Assembly: GCF_021432065.1 (NCBI RefSeq)
Contig: NZ_CP090364.1
Span: 3,052,601 to 3,116,600, forward strand
From: Photobacterium sp. TLY01
GTDB taxonomy: Bacteria > Pseudomonadota > Gammaproteobacteria > Enterobacterales > Vibrionaceae
Direction of reading: 5' to 3'
Length of the DNA: 64,000 bases
Both the position numbers and the translations under genes were made by a program. How positions within the stretch are numbered: the first letter of the stretch is position 1; every line of letters begins with the position of its first letter. Positions 11,931-21,301 of the stretch are shown piece after piece. The notes under the pieces are model-generated. The model searched no databases and had not been told where the DNA came from. It saw nothing but the letters and a program-made list of their open reading frames with translations.

Positions 11931-13643
11931 TTAAGTGCTTGGAATTTTAAGTTTCTGGCCCACCGCCAGAGTATCTGAGCTTAGCTGATTCGCTTGCCGG
12001 ATACTACTGACGCTGACCCCATAATGGGCAGCAATTTTACCGAGGAACTCCCCGCGGCGTACCGTATGCTCAACCAGCTTGCGCTGAACCGCAATTTTCA
12101 GTTTCTGACCGACGGCCAGTTCATCTGAGCGCAAAGCGTTCGCCTGACGAATGCTGTCGACCGTTACTTTATACTTGCTGGCGATCTTACCCAAAAACTC
12201 ACCCCGCTGCACGGTATGCACCACAGTGCTTTGCGTGATGCTGGCCACGGCGGCACTGCTGTTGGCGGTACCGCTGCTGTGGCTGGCTGCTTTACCGGCA
12301 GGAATGCGCAATATCTGGCCCACTTTCACCACATTGGATGACAGTTGGTTCATCTGACGAATAGCCTGTACCGACGAGTTGTATTGATCGGCGATCACGC
12401 TCAGTGACTCGCCACTGGCGACTTTGTGCTTGATCCCGTGTTTACGGGCTGCAAACAAGGTCCCTTCCGGTGGTTTCTCATTGAAATAGGACAGTACCCC
12501 TTTATACACCGCCTCTGACAGCTTGTTCTGGTGACTGGTGCTGTTGAGCAGACGCTCCTCGCGCGGATTGGTGATAAATCCGGTTTCAACCAGCAGAGAA
12601 GGGATATCCGGCGATTTCAGCACCGCCAGGCTGGCATGCTCGGGCTTGGATTTATGCAGCTTAGTCACTTTGGCCATTTCGTTCAGTACCCGGCTGGCGA
12701 CGTCATACCCTTCTTTTTGCGAATGGCTGAACTGCAAATCCAGCACCGCCATACTGAGGTACTGATCGTCCTGTCCGCCGGACAGCACATCGCCGCCACC
12801 CAGCAATTCAGACTGCTTCTCGTGCTGCTCAAGCCAGCGACCGATTTCTGTATTGGCGCGGCGGGTATTTAAGACCCAGACAGAGGCCCCTTGCGGCTGC
12901 GGTTTATGAAAGCCGTCCGCATGGATAGAAACCAGCAAATGCGCTTTGTTCTTGCGGGCAATTTCCGAGCGTTTGTTCAGATTGACGAAGTAATCCCCGC
13001 GACGAGTCATGACCGCTTTCATGCCTGGTGTGGCATTAATCCGGTCAGCCACCTTACGGGCAATGGTCAGCGTGACATTTTTTTCATACTTCCGGCTTGG
13101 GCCGATGGAGCCGGGATCTTCCCCACCATGGCCGGCATCAATGGCCACGATAATATCGTCATTGCCGTAAGGCAGATGGATACTGTCGACCGCTGTTGCC
13201 TTGCTGCCCGTGTCCGCCGATTTGACCGTTTCGGTTTTAGCCGCGTGCGGTAGATCCAGCACCAGGCGGTGACTGTAATGACCATCCGGCGTCGGTGGTA
13301 GTTTAAAAATCTTGGGGGATGTGGTGGCGCGGGTTTCAAACACCAGACGGGCTGTCCCGGTTTCCGGGGGGCTGCTGCTGCGAATTTTCGTCAGGACATC
13401 ACTGTCTTTCACCACCACCGGCAGCGACGATTTCAACGACGTATCCTTCAGATCAATCACCAGACGATCAGGTTTAGTCAGCGTAAAATAGGTAAAAGTC
13501 GGCTCTTCCTCCATGTCCAGCACGACCCGGGTTTCATCCGGAGCTGGCCAGACACGAATCCCTTCTACTTCATTGGCCAGAGCTGAGCCGCTCGCTATCC
13601 CGGCAAGAAAAACCGTCAAAGAAAAACTTCTGCGCCACCCCAT
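11931..13643 (-). CDS. amiB: N-acetylmuramoyl-L-alanine amidase AmiB with three LysM repeats
   Basis: Periplasmic zinc amidase that cleaves septal peptidoglycan so daughter cells separate; normally activated by EnvC. It has 570 residues: signal peptide (1-23), AMIN domain (about 25-150), and Amidase_3 domain (about 165-390). The amidase has the zinc ligands in [10 protein letters not shown] and SIHADGF and a late catalytic Glu in [10 protein letters not shown]. Three LysM modules follow (about 408-455, 475-520, 525-570), the last two nearly identical (RGEFLGKIA...SIRQAN). E. coli AmiB has fewer LysM modules; the larger set is common in Vibrionaceae. tsaE lies 4 bases upstream. Confidence 0.95.
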   Translation of the reverse strand: MGWRRSFSLTVFLAGIASGSALANEVEGIRVWPAPDETRVVLDMEEEPTFTYFTLTKPDRLVIDLKDTSLKSSLPVVVKDSDVLTKIRSSSPPETGTARLVFETRATTSPKIFKLPPTPDGHYSHRLVLDLPHAAKTETVKSADTGSKATAVDSIHLPYGNDDIIVAIDAGHGGEDPGSIGPSRKYEKNVTLTIARKVADRINATPGMKAVMTRRGDYFVNLNKRSEIARKNKAHLLVSIHADGFHKPQPQGASVWVLNTRRANTEIGRWLEQHEKQSELLGGGDVLSGGQDDQYLSMAVLDLQFSHSQKEGYDVASRVLNEMAKVTKLHKSKPEHASLAVLKSPDIPSLLVETGFITNPREERLLNSTSHQNKLSEAVYKGVLSYFNEKPPEGTLFAARKHGIKHKVASGESLSVIADQYNSSVQAIRQMNQLSSNVVKVGQILRIPAGKAASHSSGTANSSAAVASITQSTVVHTVQRGEFLGKIASKYKVTVDSIRQANALRSDELAVGQKLKIAVQRKLVEHTVRRGEFLGKIAAHYGVSVSSIRQANQLSSDTLAVGQKLKIPST

Positions 13644-13647
13644 TGAA

Positions 13648-14112
13648 TCAACTCTGCTCCAGTTTCTTTAACACTGCCATCCCGTAGCCGTTGTTCGCCG
13701 TCACTTCAACCTGACGGTGCTGATCTACGTAGCGAAGTTCAATATCCAGATCCGGCGCCGGTAGCAGTCCAGTGCCTTTCTCCGGCCATTCCACCAGGCA
13801 GATGGCATCCGGCGTAAAATAGTCACGGATACCCATAAATTCCAGCTCTTCCGGATCGGCCAGGCGATAAAGATCAAAATGGTAAACCTGCCAGGGCGGC
13901 AGTTCATAAGGTTCAACGAGGGTATAAGTCGGGCTTTTTACATTACCCTGATGACCCAGCGCGCGGATAAATCCCCGGCAAAAGGTCGTTTTCCCTGCAC
14001 CTAAATCACCGTGAAGGTAAATCGTCGTCTGCCGCTCACAGGCCAGAGCCAGTTGTTGGCCAAAGGCCACCGTTGCCGCTTCATCGGCCAACACAATATT
14101 CAATGTCTGCAT
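13648..14112 (-). CDS. tsaE: tRNA threonylcarbamoyladenosine ATPase TsaE
   Basis: ATPase that drives the TsaBDE cycle for t6A37 formation on ANN-decoding tRNAs. The 154-residue protein has Walker [14 protein letters not shown], the [11 protein letters not shown] segment and the VEWPEKG motif. It lies between nnr (14 bases upstream) and amiB (4 bases downstream), the usual cluster. Confidence 0.96.
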   Translation of the reverse strand: MQTLNIVLADEAATVAFGQQLALACERQTTIYLHGDLGAGKTTFCRGFIRALGHQGNVKSPTYTLVEPYELPPWQVYHFDLYRLADPEELEFMGIRDYFTPDAICLVEWPEKGTGLLPAPDLDIELRYVDQHRQVEVTANNGYGMAVLKKLEQS

Positions 14113-14126
14113 TGTTGTCGTTATCT

Positions 14127-15632
14127 TTATCTTAGATTTATCAATTGTCGAATATACGCAAAGAGATCACCGGCCAGCAAGCCGCGTTCCCCTGACTCTG
14201 CCGCCAGATCAGCCGCCCGGCTGTGAATCCACACACCCGCCCGGCCTGCTTGCGATAGCGTCAGCCCTTGTGCCAGCAGTCCGCCAATCAGTCCTGCTAA
14301 TACATCGCCCATGCCACCTGTCGCCATGCCAGGATTACCGGCCAGGCAGACATAATACTGCCGGCCATCATACACCACAGTGCCAGCCCCTTTCAGTACC
14401 ACAACACCACCATAACGCTGCTGGATTTGTTCCGCCGCCGCAAAGCGATCCGCTTCGATGTCTGCGACGGTCAGATTGAGTAATCGGGCAGCCTCACCTG
14501 GGTGAGGCGTTAAAATTCGGTTCTCTTTATAGTCTGGTGTCTGCGCCAATAAGTTCAATCCGTCGGCATCCAGCACCAATAACAGATCCTGTCGCGCCTC
14601 GCTGTATCTGGTCCAGAGCGCTCTGCCCCATATGTTCTGGCCCAGGCCGGGCCCCAGGACGACGACATCAGCCCAGCCAATCCGGCTGCTGAGCTGTTGA
14701 TTCGCTTGATCACGGCCCGGTTGCCAGCCTTGCGCCATTATCTCAGGACGCGCGGTCTGAATTGCCAGCACATTGTCAGTATGTGTGACGGCCGCCGTCA
14801 GACCTGCACCGGTTCTGGCACAGGCTTCCGATGCCAGACGGATCGCACCGCCCATGCCCTGATCGCCGCCCAGACAGAGCACCCGGCCGTAACTGCCCTT
14901 ATGGGCTGTCCGCGAGCGCGGCGGCAGCATGGCGGCGACATCATCTTGCTGAATGACTCTGGCACAGGCCGGTTGCAGCTGCTCGAACACCTCGGCAACC
15001 CCCAGCCCGGCAAAGTTTAGCTCTCCCCTGTATAGGGCGGCCTGACCGGTCAGCAATCCTCTTTTCATGCCAATAAAAGTGACCGTCTGCCAGGCTTTCA
15101 CGGTTGCCCCCAATGTCTGGCCGGTATCCGCGCACAAACCCGACGGGATATCCACAGCAATCACAGGTTTACCGGAAGCGTTCAGCGTTTTTATCAGGGC
15201 GGCAGCATCCTCCCGCACGGCACCGGATAAGCCCGTCCCCAGAATGGCATCAACAATCACATCAACCGCGGGATCAATATGTGCCTTTGGGGTGTCTATC
15301 TTGCCACCGCATGCTAGCCAAGCATCCCGGGCCAGTGCGGCATCACCCTGCAAGCGGGACGCTTCCCCCAACTGCCACACGGTGACGTTTAATCCGGCTT
15401 CATGCGCCAGACGGGCAACCACATAACCGTCACCGCCATTATTACCACCACCGCAACAGACCAGCACATGTTTTGCCGTATCATGGTAATGCTGAAGGCA
15501 GTCAAATACTGCCAGGCCTGCATTTTCCATTAACCGGTACATAGGCCAGTCCAGCTGTTGCGCAGCCTGCTTTTCACCCAATCGAACCTGCTCGGGCCGA
15601 TAAGCGGATGTGGGAAACGCCTGATCTGTCAT
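14127..15632 (-). CDS. nnr: Bifunctional NAD(P)H-hydrate epimerase / ADP-dependent dehydratase
   Basis: Metabolite-repair enzyme that restores hydrated NADH and NADPH. It has 501 residues. The N-terminal YjeF_N epimerase half (about 1-215) carries [17 protein letters not shown] and [10 protein letters not shown]. The C-terminal ribokinase-like dehydratase half (about 225-495) carries [21 protein letters not shown] and [19 protein letters not shown]. The gene is divergent from queG and heads the tsaE-amiB-mutL-miaA-hfq block. Confidence 0.96.
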   Translation of the reverse strand: MTDQAFPTSAYRPEQVRLGEKQAAQQLDWPMYRLMENAGLAVFDCLQHYHDTAKHVLVCCGGGNNGGDGYVVARLAHEAGLNVTVWQLGEASRLQGDAALARDAWLACGGKIDTPKAHIDPAVDVIVDAILGTGLSGAVREDAAALIKTLNASGKPVIAVDIPSGLCADTGQTLGATVKAWQTVTFIGMKRGLLTGQAALYRGELNFAGLGVAEVFEQLQPACARVIQQDDVAAMLPPRSRTAHKGSYGRVLCLGGDQGMGGAIRLASEACARTGAGLTAAVTHTDNVLAIQTARPEIMAQGWQPGRDQANQQLSSRIGWADVVVLGPGLGQNIWGRALWTRYSEARQDLLLVLDADGLNLLAQTPDYKENRILTPHPGEAARLLNLTVADIEADRFAAAEQIQQRYGGVVVLKGAGTVVYDGRQYYVCLAGNPGMATGGMGDVLAGLIGGLLAQGLTLSQAGRAGVWIHSRAADLAAESGERGLLAGDLFAYIRQLINLR

Positions 15633-15826
15633 GTCGCACGAATTCCTTCGCTCTGCGTCTGCTTATCAAAGCACACCATACTGGACATATACTTTAAAAT
15701 AGTGCCGAAAAGCATTTCAGGGCACAACAATCTGTGCCGTATTTTTCGCCATTGCCCATTATTTTTCACTGTGTGAATTGTGCTACACTCCGGCCCCCGA
15801 TTCATCCACCAGACGGCAGCCACATC

Positions 15827-16957
15827 ATGCTCGACTATCAACAGCTTGCGAATGACATCAAACAATGGGGCAAAGACCTGGGTTTTCAGCATGTCGGCAT
15901 CTGCGATGTTGATCTGTCAAAGCACGAGGCACAGCTACAGCGCTGGCTGGATGCCGGCTACCACGGCGAGATGGACTGGATGGCGCGTCATGGCATGATG
16001 CGGGCCCGACCGGCTGAGTTATTACCCGGAACGGTGAGAGTGATCAGTGTCAGGATGAACTACCTGCCACCGGAAGCCGGCTTTGCTCAAACCCTGAAAC
16101 AACCGGAAAAAGCCTATATCAGCCGTTATGCCCTCGGCCGGGATTATCATAAACTGGTCCGTAACCGCCTCAAACAGCTGGGCCAGAGAATCGAACAGGT
16201 TGCCGGTGCTTTTGGCTACCGGCCTTTTGTCGATTCTGCGCCGATTCTGGAGCGCCCGCTCGCGGAAAAAGCCGGACTCGGCTGGACGGGCAAACACTCC
16301 CTCATCTTAAGTGAGGACGCAGGTTCCTGGTTCTTTCTCGGTGAGTTGCTGATTGATTTGCCTTTGCCCACAGATGAGCCCGTTGATCATCAATGCGGTA
16401 AGTGTGTGGCCTGCATCACCAGTTGCCCGACTCAGGCCATCGTCGCTGAAGGTGTGGTCGATGCGCGTCGTTGTATTTCCTACCTGACCATAGAGCTGGA
16501 TGGCCCTATCCCGGAAGAATTCCGTGAAGCCATGGGGAACCGGATTTACGGCTGCGATGACTGCCAACTCGTGTGTCCTTATAACCGGCAATCGGCAATT
16601 ACGGATGAACCGGATTACCACTGCCGTCCTCAGCTCTATCAGCAGGATCTGCTGACATTATTCCACTGGGACGAAGCCACATTTTTGAAGAACACCGAAG
16701 GCTCCCCCATCCGACGCATCGGCCATCTCAAATGGCTCCGCAATCTCAGTGTCGCCATTGGCAATGCGCCCTACGCACCTGAATTGCTTAACGCTTTGAT
16801 TGAACGCAAAGGGTTAGACAGTATGCTGGATGAACACCTTGACTGGTCAATCCGTCGTCAAATCGCCAGACGGGATGAAGCGCGGGTTGATGTCGTGACC
16901 AATAAAACCCAGCGACTGATTCGCATCGTCGAAAAAGGGCTTCCCCGGGACGCCTGA
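15827..16957 (+). CDS. queG: Epoxyqueuosine reductase
   Basis: Cobalamin-dependent iron-sulfur enzyme that reduces epoxyqueuosine to queuosine at position 34 of GUN-decoding tRNAs. It has 376 residues from MLDYQQLANDIKQWG, chosen because the reading frame upstream matches no family sequence. Two [4Fe-4S] motifs are visible: CGKCVACITSCPTQAI and the CDDCQLVCP segment. It is divergent from nnr. Downstream lies a gene-free stretch leading to the tRNA operon, which converges on it. Confidence 0.96.
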   Translation: MLDYQQLANDIKQWGKDLGFQHVGICDVDLSKHEAQLQRWLDAGYHGEMDWMARHGMMRARPAELLPGTVRVISVRMNYLPPEAGFAQTLKQPEKAYISRYALGRDYHKLVRNRLKQLGQRIEQVAGAFGYRPFVDSAPILERPLAEKAGLGWTGKHSLILSEDAGSWFFLGELLIDLPLPTDEPVDHQCGKCVACITSCPTQAIVAEGVVDARRCISYLTIELDGPIPEEFREAMGNRIYGCDDCQLVCPYNRQSAITDEPDYHCRPQLYQQDLLTLFHWDEATFLKNTEGSPIRRIGHLKWLRNLSVAIGNAPYAPELLNALIERKGLDSMLDEHLDWSIRRQIARRDEARVDVVTNKTQRLIRIVEKGLPRDA

Positions 16958-17035
16958 AACCAGTCACCGCGCTTCCCCTCCGTTTGCGGGTGATTCACGG
17001 GCTACAAAACGCGATCCCGATCAGCCTTTTTTGTA

Positions 17036-17336
17036 TGTGGAAAACAATTTCATTTGCACCATTTTGGTTATGAACACTGGTTATTAAGCACAAGCTGAAG
17101 CTGTTTGATTTAAGAATGTTATTCACCATGATCATTATATGATCACCCTGTTCACAACTTTGAGGCCACCACAATAAATCACATGGAAAACAATACGTTA
17201 TACGCAGGCTGTTTGATTGATTTTCTGTTGATAATGGGGATAATTTTTTAAATGCACAGAGTTATGCACAGACAGACAGCACAACTAATCAACCGACTTA
17301 CCCACAAATAAAATGATGTGGATAACTCTGTGCATT
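17036..17336. promoter_or_regulatory. Cluster of five DnaA-box-like sites (candidate datA-like locus)
   Basis: Five 9-mers at or one base from the DnaA box TTATNCACA: 17036-17044 minus (TTTTCCACA), 17119-17127 plus (TTATTCACC), 17262-17270 plus (TTATGCACA), 17298-17306 plus (TTACCCACA) and 17317-17325 minus (TTATCCACA, the strongest consensus). Two of them lie inside the arms of a 20-bp inverted repeat (17251-17270 and 17317-17336) matching at 19 positions. AATCAA at 17287 followed by TTA at 17298 is an imperfect IHF-like site with one extra base of spacing. In E. coli, as I recall, the DnaA-titrating datA locus occupies the same queG/glyV tRNA interval and also has five boxes and an IHF site. 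Function is inferred. Confidence 0.6.
17251..17336. repeat. 20-bp inverted repeat with DnaA boxes in both arms
   Basis: Left arm AATGCACAGAGTTATGCACA at 17251-17270. The reverse complement of 17317-17336 differs from it at one base, which turns TTATGCACA into TTATCCACA. The arms are 46 bases apart, and the spacer holds a third box-like site. Confidence 0.85.
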
Positions 17337-17526
17337 AGATGATGCAAATACAGAATTTAGTTTGAATTACAGCATCCCGGACGTATAAACACACATGTGC
17401 TTTGGAGCTGTTTCGATGAGCAGACAAGACTGTAGTGTAGCCCATATTGGCTAAACAACATTGACTGTCATCATTGATGGTCGCCAATACTTCTCAGTAT
17501 GGGAGTACAGAGCATCTTATTCTCAG

Positions 17527-17550
17527 ACAAAAAAACAACCTTTCGGCTGT
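17527..17550 (-). terminator. Terminator of the tRNA operon
   Basis: On the minus strand ACAGCC-GAAA-GGTTGT (one G-T pair) is followed by a run of T. It is the first clean Rho-independent terminator after the tRNA-like elements. Confidence 0.75.
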
Positions 17551-17741
17551 CTTCACTGATTTGGGATGATGTTGATTTCAGCTTACTGAAACTTCTGTAA
17601 GCTTGAGGCGGTCTGGACACTGTCCGATAGAACCTCGCGAGGTAAAGTTCTGACCTCTAAGACTATTACTTCACAGTAATGGTTTGTGATTTTACAGCTT
17701 TCAATGTATTAAGCTGTGATCTTCCTATCAAGTAGGAAAAC
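17551..17741 (-). other. Trailer of the tRNA operon, rich in small hairpins
   Basis: Between the last tRNA-like element and the terminator there is no open frame worth calling. Several short inverted repeats are visible: TTCCTA/TAGGAA next to 17730, ACAGCTT/AAGCTGT near 17695-17718, ATTAC/GTAAT near 17665, and AGCTTAC/GTAAGCT near 17580-17604. These could be remnants of further tRNA copies or processing signals. Confidence 0.4.
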
Positions 17742-17832
17742 TGGAGCAACACACAAGATTCCTGCGCTTCAAGGAGCTCAGCGTGACCTCAACCTTGGCA
17801 AGGTTGCGCTTGACCAACTGAGTGAGTGTCGC
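17742..17832 (-). other. tRNA-Gly-like element 1 (most diverged)
   Basis: A 91-nt element that keeps the tRNA-Gly acceptor stem, encoded CCA and the anticodon arm with GCC. The D stem is broken (ACTC against AAGC instead of GCTC/GAGC), and the T arm is replaced by a longer segment without the TTC loop sequence. The 3' acceptor strand has a change that gives a G-U pair. It is either a decaying pseudo-tRNA or a specialised RNA. Confidence 0.75.
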
Positions 17833-17885
17833 ATTTTGTTTCACCGTTGAGCACGATGACAGCTCGCTTTTTCAAGCTAAGAATC

Positions 17886-17976
17886 TGGAGCGACACACGA
17901 GGTTCCTGATCTTCAAGGAACTTGGCGTGACCTCAACCTTGGCAAGGTTGCGCTTGACCAACTGAGTGAGTGTCGC
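17886..17976 (-). other. tRNA-Gly-like element 2
   Basis: A 91-nt element with a perfect acceptor stem, CCA and GCC anticodon arm, and the same broken D stem as element 1. The T arm contains an extra 15 nt that form a 6-bp hairpin GTTCCT/AGGAAC in place of the T loop. Confidence 0.78.
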
Positions 17977-18029
17977 ATTTTGTTTCACCGTTGAGCACGA
18001 TGACAGCTCGCTCTTTCAAGCTAAGAATC

Positions 18030-18120
18030 TGGAGCGACACACGAGGTTCCTGATCTTCAAGGAACTTGGCGTGACCTCAACCTTGGCAAGGTTGCGCTCT
18101 ACCAACTGAGCTAGTGTCGC
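18030..18120 (-). other. tRNA-Gly-like element 3 (hybrid)
   Basis: A 91-nt hybrid. The D arm and anticodon arm are those of the intact tRNA-Gly genes upstream, while the T arm is identical to that of element 2. This points to recombination or gene conversion between neighbouring repeats. Confidence 0.78.
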
Positions 18121-18173
18121 ATCAATTTTCACCGTTGAGTACGATGACAACTCGCTTTTTCAAGCTAAGAATC

Positions 18174-18249
18174 TGGAGCGACACACGAGGTTCGAACTCG
18201 TGACCTCAACCTTGGCAAGGTTGCGCTCTACCAACTGAGCTAGTGTCGC
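18174..18249 (-). tRNA. tRNA-Gly(GCC)
   Basis: 76 nt with encoded CCA. The acceptor stem is GCGACAC/GTGTCGC with discriminator T, the anticodon loop TTGCCAA sits on stem CAACC/GGTTG, and the T arm is ACGAG-TTCGAAC-CTCGT. It is the last intact gene of the operon; a spacer of about 53 bp that recurs between copies precedes the aberrant elements. Confidence 0.97.
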
Positions 18250-18302
18250 ATTTTGTTTCACCGTTGAGCACGATGACAGCTCGCTCTTTCAAGCTAAGAA
18301 TC

Positions 18303-18378
18303 TGGAGCGACACACGAGGTTCGAACTCGTGACCTCAACCTTGGCAAGGTTGCGCTCTACCAACTGAGCTAGTGTCGC
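18303..18378 (-). tRNA. tRNA-Gly(GCC)
   Basis: Identical in sequence to the copy at 18174. It is separated from it by the repeated spacer containing TTTCACCGTTGAGCACGATG on the plus strand. Confidence 0.97.
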
Positions 18379-18431
18379 ATCAATTTTCACCGTTGAGTAC
18401 GATGACAACTCGCTTTTTCAAGCTAAGAATC

Positions 18432-18507
18432 TGGAGCGACACACGAGGTTCGAACTCGTGACCTCAACCTTGGCAAGGTTGCGCTCTACCAACTGAGCTA
18501 GTGTCGC
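18432..18507 (-). tRNA. tRNA-Gly(GCC)
   Basis: Identical copy. It is the first of the three head-to-tail glycine genes that follow the last tRNA-fMet in the direction of transcription. Confidence 0.97.
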
Positions 18508-18529
18508 ATATTTTCTTAAAAAAGAAAAT

Positions 18530-18606
<77 letters not shown>

Positions 18607-18664
18607 TCCGTATTGTTTCACCGTCAGGTACGATGACAACCGCTTTTCTTCAAGCAAAGAAAGC

Positions 18665-18740
18665 TGGAGCGACACACGAGGTTCGAACTCGTGACCTCAA
18701 CCTTGGCAAGGTTGCGCTCTACCAACTGAGCTAGTGTCGC
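18665..18740 (-). tRNA. tRNA-Gly(GCC)
   Basis: Identical to the other glycine copies. It lies between two initiator tRNA genes. Confidence 0.97.
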
Positions 18741-18780
18741 ATTTGATAACCTGATAGTAATCAAGCCATCTTGTAATCTT

Positions 18781-18857
<77 letters not shown>

Positions 18858-18899
18858 TCCGAATTGTTTCACCGTTGAGCACGATGACAGCTTTGAATC

Positions 18900-18975
18900 T
18901 GGAGCGACACACGAGGTTCGAACTCGTGACCTCAACCTTGGCAAGGTTGCGCTCTACCAACTGAGCTAGTGTCGC
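18900..18975 (-). tRNA. tRNA-Gly(GCC)
   Basis: Identical copy. The 42-nt spacer to the next fMet gene is a shortened form of the spacer seen between the downstream glycine genes. Confidence 0.97.
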
Positions 18976-19022
18976 ATGGACATGCCTGAGTCTTTACCAA
19001 CTCAAACTGTCGTAAAATTCGT

Positions 19023-19099
<77 letters not shown>

Positions 19100-19141
19100 T
19101 CCGAATTGTTTCACCGTTGAGCACGATGACAGCTTTGAATC

Positions 19142-19217
19142 TGGAGCGACACACGAGGTTCGAACTCGTGACCTCAACCTTGGCAAGGTTGCGCTCTACC
19201 AACTGAGCTAGTGTCGC
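19142..19217 (-). tRNA. tRNA-Gly(GCC)
   Basis: Second gene of the operon, identical to the other glycine copies. Confidence 0.97.
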
Positions 19218-19263
19218 ATGGACATGCCTGAGTCTTTATCAACTCAAACTGTCGTAAATTCGT

Positions 19264-19340
<77 letters not shown>

Positions 19341-19392
19341 TCCGAAAATACTGAAAAGCAAACTAAAACATTATTGCCTTTCGAGGCTGCGC

Positions 19393-19420
19393 ATTATACG
19401 AGGAAAACAGGCGGATGCAA
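19393..19420 (-). promoter_or_regulatory. Promoter of the tRNA operon
   Basis: On the minus strand a perfect -10 TATAAT (19393-19398) follows TTGCAT (19415-19420) with a 16-bp spacer. The bases just after the -10 are GCGCAGCC, a G+C-rich discriminator typical of stringently controlled stable-RNA promoters. Confidence 0.75.
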
Positions 19421-19470
19421 TAGTTCTGAAAAAAAATCTCCGCCTTTCCGTTTAAGCGTTCATTAAAGCA

Positions 19471-20016
19471 TCAAATCTTAAAAATTTGCTCACGATAGAA
19501 ACGCAGTTCAGCAATCGATTCACGAATATCATCCAGCGCCAGGTGCGAGCCCTGCTTATGGAAGTTGTCCAGCAGCTCAGGCTTCCAGCGACGAGTCAGC
19601 TCTTTCAGTGTGCTGACATCCAGATACCGATAATGAAAGTATTGTTCTAATTCCGGCATGTGCCTATACAGGAAGCGACGATCCTGACCTATGCTGTTAC
19701 CGCAAATCGGCGAAGCGCCTTTGGGCACCCATTGTTCGAGAAATGCGATGGTCTGACGCACCGCTTCCTCCTCATCCACCTGACTTTGCTGCACCCGGGC
19801 AACCAGACCACTATGGGTATGAGTATTGGTGCACCAGTCATCCATCTTGGCCAGTTCCGCAGGTGGCTGATGAATGGCCAGTACCGGCCCCTCAGCCAGA
19901 ATGTTGAGCTGGGCATCGGTCACTATGGTCGCAATTTCAATGATTTTGTGTGTATCGGGATCCAGACCTGTCATTTCCAGATCGATCCAAATCAGGTTCT
20001 GATCGCTGATTGTCAT
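19471..20016 (-). CDS. orn: Oligoribonuclease
   Basis: DEDDh 3'-5' exonuclease that degrades 2-nt RNAs, including pGpG from c-di-GMP breakdown. The 181-residue protein opens [12 protein letters not shown] with the first DED acidic pair, continues with [10 protein letters not shown] and [12 protein letters not shown], and has the late [11 protein letters not shown] that supplies the catalytic His and Asp. It is divergent from rsgA, as in other gammaproteobacteria, and lies just upstream of the tRNA promoter. Confidence 0.97.
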   Translation of the reverse strand: MTISDQNLIWIDLEMTGLDPDTHKIIEIATIVTDAQLNILAEGPVLAIHQPPAELAKMDDWCTNTHTHSGLVARVQQSQVDEEEAVRQTIAFLEQWVPKGASPICGNSIGQDRRFLYRHMPELEQYFHYRYLDVSTLKELTRRWKPELLDNFHKQGSHLALDDIRESIAELRFYREQIFKI

Positions 20017-20096
20017 TGGAATTTGCCTATTTGATGACTAAAGCATGTATCATACTTAGCCTGAAATGAAAGCCAACCAAACAGAACGATATTCTT

Positions 20097-21149
20097 GTGG
20101 CAAAAAAGAAAAAGTTAACTAAAGGTCAGAGCCGACGTGTCCGCTCTAACCAAAATAAGCGCCTGACGAAGGGCATGGAAGATATCCAATGGGATGAAGC
20201 CCTGCTGGAGAATGCCCGTGAAGGCTTGGTGATCACCCGATTCGGCCAGCATGCCGATATTGAAGATCCGGAAACAGGCACCATCCACCGCTGTAACCTG
20301 CGTCGCAGTATTCAGAGCCTGGTTTCTGGAGATCGCGTTGTCTGGCGGCCCGGTGTTGAAGCCCTTCAGGGCATCGCCGGTGTGGTCGAGGCAGTCCATG
20401 AACGAACTTCGGTGCTGACCCGCCCGGATTACTACGATGGGGTGAAGCCGGTGGCGGCGAATGTGAACCGCATCATCATCGTCTCTTCCGTGCTGCCTGA
20501 GTTGTCGCTGAACATTATCGACCGCTATCTGGTGGCTGCCGAGACAGTGGAAATCAAGCCGCTGATTGTGCTGAACAAAGTCGATTTGCTCGATGACGAC
20601 ACCCGTCAGCAGGTCGAGCGCACCCTGTCGCTGTATCAAGCGATCGGCTATGAGGTGCGTTACGTCAGCACCATGACAGGAGAAGGCTTAGCGGCACTGA
20701 AAGCGGATCTGAAAGATCACGTCAACATCTTTGCCGGTCAATCCGGGGTGGGGAAATCCAGCCTGGTCAATGCCCTGATGCCGGAAGTGGAAGCCGAGAT
20801 CGGCGATGTGTCAGAGAACTCGGGATTAGGCCAGCACACCACCACAGCCGCACGTCTGTATCACTTTGCTGAAGGCGGAGATCTGATCGATTCACCCGGG
20901 GTTCGCGAATTCGGACTGTGGCACCTGGAGCCTGAACAAGTGACGAACGCTTTCGTCGAATTTCGCCGTTATCTGGGCGGCTGTAAATTCCGCGACTGTA
21001 AACACAAAGACGATCCGGGTTGCTTACTGCGCGAAGCATTACAAGACGGAAAAATTAGTCAGGAACGCTTCGACAGTTACCATAAAATCATTGAAAGCAT
21101 GTCGGAGAACGTTGCGAACCGTCAGTTTTCCCGGAATAAACAAAATTAA
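20097..21149 (+). CDS. rsgA: Ribosome small-subunit GTPase RsgA
   Basis: Circularly permuted GTPase that checks the 30S decoding centre late in maturation. It has 350 residues: basic N-terminus ([19 protein letters not shown]), OB fold, then G4 LNKVDLL ahead of G1 [12 protein letters not shown] and G3 [11 protein letters not shown]-terminal zinc site has [15 protein letters not shown]. The start is GTG at 20097. psd follows 152 bases downstream on the same strand. Confidence 0.96.
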   Translation: MAKKKKLTKGQSRRVRSNQNKRLTKGMEDIQWDEALLENAREGLVITRFGQHADIEDPETGTIHRCNLRRSIQSLVSGDRVVWRPGVEALQGIAGVVEAVHERTSVLTRPDYYDGVKPVAANVNRIIIVSSVLPELSLNIIDRYLVAAETVEIKPLIVLNKVDLLDDDTRQQVERTLSLYQAIGYEVRYVSTMTGEGLAALKADLKDHVNIFAGQSGVGKSSLVNALMPEVEAEIGDVSENSGLGQHTTTAARLYHFAEGGDLIDSPGVREFGLWHLEPEQVTNAFVEFRRYLGGCKFRDCKHKDDPGCLLREALQDGKISQERFDSYHKIIESMSENVANRQFSRNKQN

Positions 21150-21301
21150 TCGGCTCTGCGTCATCAACTGCGAGCTGGCTCCCTCTTCGCGTGCGCTCTC
21201 CTGACTTCATCACTGAAATCAGGTAGAATCCGCAGCCCGGGTCAGCGCTACTGATGGCGAAGAACCAAGTTATTGATTTATAGAGAAATCGGAATCTTAT
21301 T

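Noticed and set aside
17742-18507. Regular repeats resembling a CRISPR array
   Set aside because: The repeated units fold as tRNA-Gly and the spacers are themselves repeated, which is the opposite of a CRISPR array.
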